A DNA stretch of 12,129 nucleotides from an uncultured Collinsella sp. (GTDB lineage: Bacteria > Actinomycetota > Coriobacteriia > Coriobacteriales > Coriobacteriaceae), in NCBI GenBank assembly GCA_902470265.1, contig CABRFW010000029.1, forward strand, positions 1 through 12,129, given 5' to 3'. The notes beneath the pieces were generated by a model. The model did not search any database. It saw only the letters and a program-made list of their open reading frames with translations, and was not told where the DNA came from. Of the stretch, positions 1 to 5,312 are shown one piece after another; position 1 is the stretch's first letter, and each line of letters begins with the position of its first letter. The position numbers and the translations under genes were made by a program.

Positions 1-16
1 TCCGCACATGTGCGGA
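1..16. repeat. 16-bp perfect palindrome
   Basis: TCCGCACATGTGCGGA equals its own reverse complement. It lies at the very edge of the window beside the phosphoesterase remnant. It could be an operator half of a neighbouring promoter or a chance palindrome; nothing in view decides this. Confidence 0.4.
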
Positions 17-49
17 TGAATGTGGGAGGTGTTCGGATGAAGTTGATAA

Positions 50-127
50 TCAAGGCGACCAAGGCCTGTCGGCAAGCCGTAGCATGTTCTCGTGTCCAAA
101 GTGAGTATCGCTGGTAAACTAAATCAT
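50..127 (-). pseudogene. Calcineurin-like metallophosphoesterase, 5' remnant
   Basis: Read on the minus strand from the ATG at 127, the frame gives M-I-stop and then FTSDTHFGHENMLRLADRPW before a second stop at 50-52. The SDTHFGH stretch is the first metal-binding motif (Asp and His) of small calcineurin-like phosphoesterases, which commonly begin with MIYFTSDTHFGH. The codon for the expected Tyr is TAG here. A good ribosome binding site, TAGGAGG at 133-139, sits 5 bases before the ATG, so this was a genuine gene start. Family similarity fades after the RPW motif and the rest is absent or out of frame. It lies downstream of, and in the same direction as, the small membrane protein. The start motif is clear; how much of the gene survives to the left of the window is unknown. 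Confidence 0.6.
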
Positions 128-167
128 AGGAACCTCCTAACGCTGCGGGGCATCCATCCCTTAGGGC

Positions 168-407
168 TTACCCTTCGTTCTTCCATCCAAACGGGTCAAA
201 CACCCAAAAAACCAGATCGAGCACGCCGCCGGTCATCATGGCACCGGCAAGGGCCATGCAAACATGCAGAGAGCCGCCGCTTCGAAGCACGTCGAACGGC
301 CCCAGAACAGCCAGCAGCGCGACCGCAGCGCCGGCAACGCACAGCGCGAGGCACGGCCCTGCGTCCTTGACGCACCTCTTTGCGAGATGCTTGGTGTTGT
401 CACTCAT
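168..407 (-). CDS. Small two-helix membrane protein (hypothetical)
   Basis: A 79-residue protein starting MSDNTKHLAKRCVKD. I prefer this ATG over the one 13 codons upstream because AAGGAG lies 10 bases before it (around 413-423) and the upstream extension has no such site. Residues about 19-39 and 47-70 are hydrophobic and should form two membrane helices joined by a short Gly/Ser turn. The tail FDPFGWKNEG is polar and the N-terminus is basic, so both ends are probably cytoplasmic. I do not recognise a family. It stands alone: the phosphoesterase remnant follows it and a non-coding gap with a large inverted repeat lies upstream. Base composition and the ribosome binding site suggest a real gene, but the function is unknown. 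Confidence 0.65.
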   Translation of the reverse strand: MSDNTKHLAKRCVKDAGPCLALCVAGAAVALLAVLGPFDVLRSGGSLHVCMALAGAMMTGGVLDLVFWVFDPFGWKNEG

Positions 408-491
408 CGATATCGATCTCCTTAGAGGGCCGTTGTTCAGGTGCATGCCGCCGCGACAGAGCAGGGCGACAGGCTAAGTGTCACATTGCGT

Positions 492-563
492 GCGGACACG
501 TTTTTAGGCGCGCACCGCGTGGGACCTTCTTGCCCCCTACGGTGCGCGCCGAAAATGGTCCGC
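492..563. repeat. Long imperfect inverted repeat
   Basis: The arms pair as GCGGAC (492-497) with GTCCGC (558-563), a T-run (501-505) with an A-run (552-555), and an 11-bp perfect core GGCGCGCACCG (507-517) with CGGTGCGCGCC (540-550), around a 22-base loop. T precedes the stem and A follows it on both strands, the reverse of a Rho-independent terminator, so a simple terminator is unlikely. It lies between two minus-strand genes. It looks like a dispersed intergenic (REP- or MITE-like) element or a structured RNA. Confidence 0.55.
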
Positions 564-576
564 TTTCCTTCTGTCC

Positions 577-1530
577 CTAACGGGTCAGCTGGCGGCGCTT
601 ATCGGACAGGAAGACGCCGGCGGCCACCAGGACCGTGCCGCCGATAACGAAGGTCTCGCCCAGTAGGTCGGGCGTATCGCCCGTGGCAGGCATCGCCGTC
701 TGCCACGTCGCGGCCTCGGTTGTTGCCACCGCATGTTTGGCCTGGTACGTCACTTGCGTGGCGGGCTGGGCCTGCTCGCCATTCCCGCGTTCGGCGGCCT
801 CTTGGCGAGCGATCTCGGCGTTGAGCTCGACAATAGCCTGGTCGAGCTCGGCCTTGGCGGCGGCGTAGTTTGCAAGCGCCTCCAAGTATGCCGGCGCCAC
901 AGCATCCGCCGCAGCCACGGCGGCATCGAGCTCGGCATTGGCGGCCGCGGCGTGCTCGGCGGCATCGTGAGCCGCGGCAATCTTGGCGTTGAGCGCCTCG
1001 CCTGCATCGTCAGCGCCGCCGTTAACAATGGCTTCGGCAAGATTGATCCTACGCAGGCGGGCAACCGCGGCGGCAGAGGCATCGCGGGCGGCAGCCGTAT
1101 CCGTCACGGCTTTGTCAGCATCTACCCAGTCGTACTCGGCATCCATCACGGCCGTCGCCGCAGCATCGCGCGCGGTATCGGCAGCGGCTTTGTCCTCGGT
1201 AGCCTTGGCAAGCGATGCGGCGGCGTTCTTAAGCTGAGAGGCGCGGACAGCAGCCGCGTCAGACTTTGCCTGAGCCGTTGCCACGGCGGCATCGGCATCG
1301 CTCGCAGCCTGCTGGGCCATATCGAGCTCCGTCTGGGCGGCAGCAGCATCGATGTCTGCCCGATCGGCATCGCCTTGGGCAGCAACAAGTTCGACCTCTG
1401 CCCCGCGCTGATTGGCACGAGCGTCTTCGCCATTTAAGCTAGCCCTCGTAGTGCCTGGAAGCACGAATCGCGATTCAGTGCTTCGGGAACCCCAGCTATG
1501 CCCTAAGCTCATTGTCCCTTGCGATGTCAT
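577..1530 (-). pseudogene. Sortase-anchored Ala-rich coiled-coil surface protein, 5'-truncated
   Basis: The open frame encodes 317 residues. From about residue 32 to 265 it is dominated by Ala, Asp, Glu and Gln in a heptad-like pattern typical of long coiled-coil surface stalks. The C-terminus is a cell-wall sorting signal: MPATG at about residue 280 (LPXTG with Met for Leu), a hydrophobic stretch, and a KRR-containing tail. A sortase would cleave after the Thr and link the protein to peptidoglycan. No signal peptide or adhesive N-terminal domain is present. The first roughly 31 residues (1437-1530) do not resemble the rest and lie antisense to a specificity-subunit remnant, so the original 5' part appears to have been lost at a junction near 1437. 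No strong ribosome binding site precedes the available ATGs. Translation of the remnant cannot be excluded. Confidence 0.6.
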
Positions 1531-1800
1531 CTTCTGCGCATCCCTTGAAGATGAACGACTAGCACGGTTCTTCTTAGCCTACCTGTCGTCCGATGAAGGA
1601 CAGCAGAGACTTATGGCCTCCTCGCACGGAGACTCGCTTGCGCAGCTATCTCCCAAAGACCTACGAAGCATGACCGTACCCGTCCCCCCAGCCGAGCGGA
1701 ACAGGAGCGCTACGTGCAAGAGTACGAAGCAAAACAGCGCGCCTACGAGGACGCCTTTAAGCAGGCGGAGCATTACGCCGCGAGCAAGGGAACGATGTAA
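1439..1800 (+). pseudogene. Type I restriction specificity / N6-methylase-like gene, 3' remnant with frameshift
   Basis: The frame through about 1439-1696 reads ..DVIFCASLEDERLARFF.. then AYLSSDEGQQRL, GDSLAQLSPKDL and MTVPVPP. That is the C-terminal pattern of type I specificity (HsdS-like) target-recognition domains and related adenine methylases: a Y-x-x-S-x-x-G-Q helix, a serine-rich turn, and an L-x-x-L-x-V-P-x-P strand. The expected continuation (EQERYVQEYEAKQRAYEDAF, ending at TAA 1798-1800) is in another frame from about 1699, so an indel lies near 1696-1699. The 5' part and start are missing. A 12-bp hairpin begins 7 bases after the stop and was probably its terminator. This is a broken relic of another restriction-modification locus; assignment to HsdS rather than a related methylase is tentative. 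Confidence 0.5.
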
Positions 1801-1806
1801 AGCTGG

Positions 1807-1848
1807 GATCGGCAGGCTACCTGGACTTTTCCCGGCAGCCTGCCGATC
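1807..1848 (+). terminator. Hairpin after the specificity-subunit remnant
   Basis: GATCGGCAGGCT (1807-1818) pairs perfectly with AGCCTGCCGATC (1837-1848) across an 18-base loop, starting 7 bases after the remnant's stop. No T-run follows, so it would be an atypical terminator. Position supports the role; sequence alone does not prove it. Confidence 0.4.
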
Positions 1849-1886
1849 GGTCGCTGACACCGCGGGCCATTGGGAGCAACAGTCCG

Positions 1887-2110
1887 CTACCTGCACCACG
1901 TGGTGACATAGATAACGGGAGACCCGGCAAGGCACACCACCAAGACGACGGCCGCGATTGCAAGCGCGATGGCCATGCTCACGACGACATAGGCCACGGC
2001 AATGAAGACCAGCGCCAACACGCAGGCCAACAGCTCGGCCACCTAGCACAAGACCAGGTTCGAGCTCGCGCGCTTCAGCAGGACGTCGGCGAGACGGACG
2101 CATCGTGAGA
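1887..2110 (-). pseudogene. Membrane-protein C-terminal remnant with in-frame stop
   Basis: On the minus strand, the frame ending at TAG 1887-1889 reads LADVLLKRASSNLVLC, then a TAG at 2043-2045, then AELLACVLALVFIAVAYVVV and a second hydrophobic run, ending SPVIYVTTWCR. Both hydrophobic segments are typical membrane helices and codon use fits GC-rich neighbours. The nonsense codon and the lack of a ribosome-bound start make this a relic. The 5' boundary is approximate, because stops in all frames appear before about 2110. No family can be named with confidence. The stretch 2110-2339 is GC-rich, and I see no convincing gene or RNA in it. Confidence 0.4.
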
Positions 2111-2357
2111 CTCACGAGCGCCATGGGCGGCCCGTGGCGCGACCGAACCGACGGAAGCGCCCGAAGTGCACGCGGCCACGACGCGGGCGAGCCCCGACGA
2201 GCAGCTCCGAGCCCGGACGGCCCCGGCCACGGGGCGGCTGAAAAGGTGAAACGTTGGCGAGCGTGGGGCAGATGTGCGGGAGCCTGTGAAACTTGTAGAG
2301 GCGTCCTTCCTGCTAGAAGCTTCGGTCGATAGGCTCTGTTTGTCTGTTGCTCATATG

Positions 2358-2374
2358 GCAAGTGATACACTTGC
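2358..2374. promoter_or_regulatory. 17-bp palindrome overlapping the HNH promoter (possible operator)
   Basis: GCAAGTG (2358-2364), ATA, CACTTGC (2368-2374) is a perfect 7-bp inverted repeat. It overlaps a plausible extended -10, TG-A-TACACT (2363-2371). It lies about 30 bases upstream of the HNH start. A half-site, CACTTG, recurs at 4791-4796 in the methyltransferase leader. Binding by the methyltransferase's N-terminal helix-turn-helix is an inference from type II systems in which such methyltransferases act as repressors. Confidence 0.45.
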
Positions 2375-2404
2375 AGCTGTTACTCACGATTTAAGGTGGT
2401 CATC

Positions 2405-3178
2405 ATGTCCGCTCCAAGACGCACTAAGTCTAGTCAGGCACAGCAGGATTTTCAAACTCCTAACACTGATGGTGATAACTACCTGGTCGAGCGCGACGGA
2501 TGGATTGATAAGGCATCGTCGGGCTTCATTACGAACAGTAAGGCCAACCGGCAAATCTATCGCGTCATATTGGAGACTCTTTGGCCGAAAGGGTATGGCA
2601 TACCCGGGCCTATCGTTGGCCGCGAAGAGATCAGGGCTGCGATTGATCGCGCCAAGGGCGGCACATACCACGATCCGTTCAGGCGGTTGCGCGAATTGCA
2701 GGGCGATGAGGGGTTTCTAGGCATCATCAAGAATGGGCAGAGGTATCAGCTCATTCATTTGAACATCTCACCAAAGAAACGGCCCAGAACATCACTCTCG
2801 GCAGATAAATGGAAGATGGTCCTTGGGGCCTACAACAATGTTTGCGCCGTCTGTGGTTGCACGCCCGATGAGAATGGATTTCAGCAGGATCACAAAGTCC
2901 CCCGTGCCCGCGGTGGTACCGATGACCTTACAAATTGGCAGCCACTTTGTGATTCTTGCAATATCGAAAAGAGCGTCGTCTGCCGAGGATGCCAGAAAGA
3001 TTGCTCACAATGCGGCTACGCTTTCCCTGAGTTCTATAGGCCGGTTAGGCTGTCGGGACAGACCTGGCGCGATGTCAATGAGTACTCAGAAAAACATCAC
3101 CTCGATCCGAGCCAGTTCGTAACCGAGGTGATTTATCATGCCATCTCTATCGAGTACGATAACTCAATCTGGCATTGA
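2405..3178 (+). CDS. HNH restriction endonuclease (probable type II partner of the adjacent methyltransferase)
   Basis: A 257-residue protein beginning MSAPRRTKSS. This ATG is chosen because AAGGTGG (2393-2399) lies 5 bases before it; the in-frame GTG at 2396 overlaps that site. Residues about 45-118 resemble a winged-helix-like DNA-binding segment. The HNH nuclease core is at about 147-189: C147xxC150, DH at 162-163 (general base), N177, C182xxC185 and K189. A second pair, C193xxC196 and C200xxC203, suggests an additional zinc knuckle. The gene converges on the 5-methylcytosine methyltransferase with one base between the stop codons, and the two most likely form a restriction-modification pair. 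It would cut DNA lacking the cognate methylation. The recognition site cannot be read from the sequence. Composition is less GC-rich than the flanks. Confidence 0.85.
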   Translation: MSAPRRTKSSQAQQDFQTPNTDGDNYLVERDGWIDKASSGFITNSKANRQIYRVILETLWPKGYGIPGPIVGREEIRAAIDRAKGGTYHDPFRRLRELQGDEGFLGIIKNGQRYQLIHLNISPKKRPRTSLSADKWKMVLGAYNNVCAVCGCTPDENGFQQDHKVPRARGGTDDLTNWQPLCDSCNIEKSVVCRGCQKDCSQCGYAFPEFYRPVRLSGQTWRDVNEYSEKHHLDPSQFVTEVIYHAISIEYDNSIWH

Positions 3179-3179
3179 G

Positions 3180-4778
3180 TTAATCGTTGCTCGGGCGGTA
3201 TTGCTCCAACCTTTCATCATCTGTTTGAACAAGCGAAATGACGTCTTTTATGGCTAGCCCCAAAGCCCTGCCTACCAGAGGCGGGATAGCGTTGCCAATT
3301 TGCGCATTCCGGGGAACATCGACTCCTCTTGCAGGGCCGTTAAGTGTATAGCGTCCATAGAATTGGAAGTCGTCAGGGAACGATTGCAGGCGAGCCATCT
3401 CCCGGAGAGTTACGACTCGAGGTTTATCGAAATGTATGAGCTCCTCTGGCGCAGTTGTTAGCGTTGAGCAAGGTTTTTCGAGGTCTAGAACAAACCGCTT
3501 GTTTGAGTGACACCCGTTCGCATACAAGAACTCCTTGCTGAGGCGCCCGGGTTGCTGCGTCATATGCGCCTTGTTGTAGAGCGCAATGAGCTTATCGCTG
3601 TGCCGATTGAAGCGATGGCAGGTCGGCACTGCTTGCTTTCGAATATTCTTCCTCATGAGCTTCTGGTAGGAAGTGCTCGCAGGCAGATACTTGCATGTTT
3701 TAAACCTTGGGAATTCTGGGTCTGCCACAAGTTCATCGCCTGAAAGGTCGCTCAGCGCCTCTGCGACGTTTACATATCTGCTTGTGGCAAGCCTAAGGTC
3801 CTTCCTCTGCTCGATGCAGATAGATGAAAGCAAGTCATCGAGCAAACTCTTGACATCAAGTTTCCCTGCGTAGTCCTCGGAAATAGCAAGCAGTATTACC
3901 CGCTTGCGTATCTGTGGGACACCGAAGTCGGCAGCGTTTATGGTGATTTTCCCGACGCTATAGCCCAACTCTTTGAGCTTATCGACCGCCTCTTCGGCGA
4001 CGCTTCTTGTGGTGTTATCGCTTGGACGCAGTACGAACTTTTTCCCAAATCCACCAACGTTTTCCACCAGCACGAAGCGTGGCCTGAGTATTCTGGCCAT
4101 TTCAATTTGTTTAAAAACAAGCAGGTTTCTCGGGTCATTGCCGTTGCGCGCCCCCGCGACGGAGAACCCCTGACATGGAGGGCCGCCAGCGAGAAGAGTC
4201 ACCTCCCCGCTTAGTTCTTTCAGATGCCCTCTCGCGGTATCGTCTGAGAGAACATCGTTAATATCGTGCGATTCCTTAGTGAGCCATTCAGGCCAATTCT
4301 GAAAGTGGCTATAGGGGGAGGTTTCGCTAATTAAATTATGTTCAAAAGTGGAATAGGCCATAGGGTCTTTCTCAATTGCGAAGATACCCGACCAGCCTGC
4401 CCAGCCAAGGCCCAACGATAGGCCTCCACATCCTGAGAATACATCGATATATGACAAGGAGGAGGGTGCCGGCTCCGAAGGCCTGCTGTCACCTTGAAAA
4501 ATAACGCCTTCCAACTCTTTCATTTTCTTTATTGCTTGCTTTCCCGTTTCCGTAACAATATAGCCGCTCTTTTTCCGGTAGGTTGTAAGGCAGTTCGAGT
4601 CCTTGAGCGACTTGATCCAACCGTTAATGGTCGCAGGACTGCTCCCGTATGCCTCCGCTATTGCGCTTTGTGACATCTTGATTGCAGGCCCCTCGGGCGT
4701 AGCAGTTTGTTGGGCGTCGAGCCAGCAGAGAAAGCGATACTCTTTTGTGGCGAAAATGCCGGTGCTCTCTGTTGACAT
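3180..4778 (-). CDS. DNA (cytosine-5-)-methyltransferase with N-terminal helix-turn-helix
   Basis: A 532-residue enzyme that transfers methyl from S-adenosylmethionine to C5 of cytosine. Conserved motifs appear in order: I, YIDVFSGCGG (residues about 110-119, cofactor binding); IV, GGPPCQGFS with catalytic Cys202; VI, ENV (239-241); VIII, QIRKRV (289-294); and X, GNAIPP (about 495-500). The target-recognition region lies before motif IX/X. The first roughly 90 residues are an extra domain, with a SQSAIAEAYGSSPATINGW helix-turn-helix and a following wing-like segment, as in methyltransferases that repress their own operons. The start has GGAGGG 8 bases upstream and an in-frame TAG just before it. 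It faces the HNH endonuclease tail to tail and would protect host DNA. Self-regulation is inferred. Confidence 0.92.
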   Translation of the reverse strand: MSTESTGIFATKEYRFLCWLDAQQTATPEGPAIKMSQSAIAEAYGSSPATINGWIKSLKDSNCLTTYRKKSGYIVTETGKQAIKKMKELEGVIFQGDSRPSEPAPSSLSYIDVFSGCGGLSLGLGWAGWSGIFAIEKDPMAYSTFEHNLISETSPYSHFQNWPEWLTKESHDINDVLSDDTARGHLKELSGEVTLLAGGPPCQGFSVAGARNGNDPRNLLVFKQIEMARILRPRFVLVENVGGFGKKFVLRPSDNTTRSVAEEAVDKLKELGYSVGKITINAADFGVPQIRKRVILLAISEDYAGKLDVKSLLDDLLSSICIEQRKDLRLATSRYVNVAEALSDLSGDELVADPEFPRFKTCKYLPASTSYQKLMRKNIRKQAVPTCHRFNRHSDKLIALYNKAHMTQQPGRLSKEFLYANGCHSNKRFVLDLEKPCSTLTTAPEELIHFDKPRVVTLREMARLQSFPDDFQFYGRYTLNGPARGVDVPRNAQIGNAIPPLVGRALGLAIKDVISLVQTDDERLEQYRPSND

Positions 4779-4824
4779 CTAAAAGCCCTCCACTTGATCC
4801 TCTGCCTTTCAAATGCACTAAATT

Positions 4825-4830
4825 ATTATA
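4825..4830 (-). promoter_or_regulatory. -10 element of the methyltransferase promoter
   Basis: A perfect TATAAT on the minus strand lies about 50 bases upstream of the methyltransferase ATG, in a markedly AT-rich stretch. The -35 region is weak (GCTTGA at 16 bases spacing). A CACTTG half-site (plus strand 4791-4796) lies between it and the start, next to the ribosome binding site. Confidence 0.5.
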
Positions 4831-5022
4831 AGAACTTACCGAAGATTCAAGCCCTGTTTTACCGATATAACCGACTGCGAGTCTTCGACCGATGCCAACA
4901 TGAGTCTGTTCGTGAGGGTGACCTTTAAATTCTTCAAGTAAGACGTATTTGGCATAGATGCTGAATCGCGATGTATTCAATCATCGTGTTTTAGCATATA
5001 AAAGGCTATAAATTAATCAAAA

Positions 5023-5236
5023 CTACAATGTGTCATAAAGCAGCTGGGCATACTTTGAAAGTTGGTCCTCACTGCCGTGAACTCTATTCCCAAGCGGCCG
5101 AACCTTGCGCTATTTGCAATATCCCCAGTTGTCTTGCCTTATGAATTACGTCATCTAAAACCTGGCTTTTCATAACCGATTGACCACTCGAATAGTGAAA
5201 TTTGTCAGCCGAGGCGGGCGTTAGATGCTGCTGCAT
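5023..5236 (-). pseudogene. Small reading frame downstream of the subtilase gene, probably frameshifted
   Basis: From the ATG at 5236 a 50-codon frame (to TAG 5084-5086) starts MQQHLTPASADKFHYSSGQS and continues VMKSQVLDDVIHKARQLGIL. Near 5105 another frame takes over with coding-like content (KVRPLGNRVHGSEDQLSKYA, ending at TAG 5023-5025). Joined by a +1 shift this would be about 71 residues, so a frameshifted gene is the simplest reading; an intact 50-residue protein is possible. I recognise no family. It runs in the same direction as ietS, 76 bases after that gene's stop, and its start overlaps the right arm of a large hairpin. No good ribosome binding site precedes it. The rest of 4831-5022 is AT-rich with no supported gene. 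Confidence 0.3.
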
Positions 5237-5262
5237 GAAGTGCTATCCAGCACCCGCCTCGG
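5209..5262. repeat. Large hairpin after the subtilase gene (possible terminator or structured RNA)
   Basis: CCGAGGCGGG (5209-5218) pairs perfectly with CCCGCCTCGG (5253-5262). Inside, TGCTG (5226-5230) pairs with CAGCA (5248-5252). It lies 50 bases downstream of the ietS stop. Neither strand has a clear T-run after the stem, so it may be an unusual terminator, an RNA-stabilising structure or a mobile-element end. Confidence 0.45.
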
Positions 5263-5312
5263 ACAATTAGGCCGCACTCGAATCCGAGCATGAACGCTGC
5301 AAGACCGGCGCA

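Noticed and set aside
37..117. 26-codon plus-strand frame starting MKLIIKATK with GGGAGG upstream
   Set aside because: It lies antisense to the phosphoesterase start, whose motif is far more convincing.
733..1437. 234-codon plus-strand frame, Gly/Ile/Arg rich
   Set aside because: Mirror frame of the Ala-rich coiled-coil surface protein; the composition is a by-product of GCN codons on the other strand.
1579..2370. 263-codon minus-strand frame
   Set aside because: Antisense to the specificity-subunit remnant and out of frame with the membrane remnant; Arg/Pro-rich with no domain pattern.
4624..4980. 118-codon minus-strand frame overlapping the methyltransferase start
   Set aside because: TTG start without a ribosome binding site; the second half lies in the wrong frame over the methyltransferase HTH.
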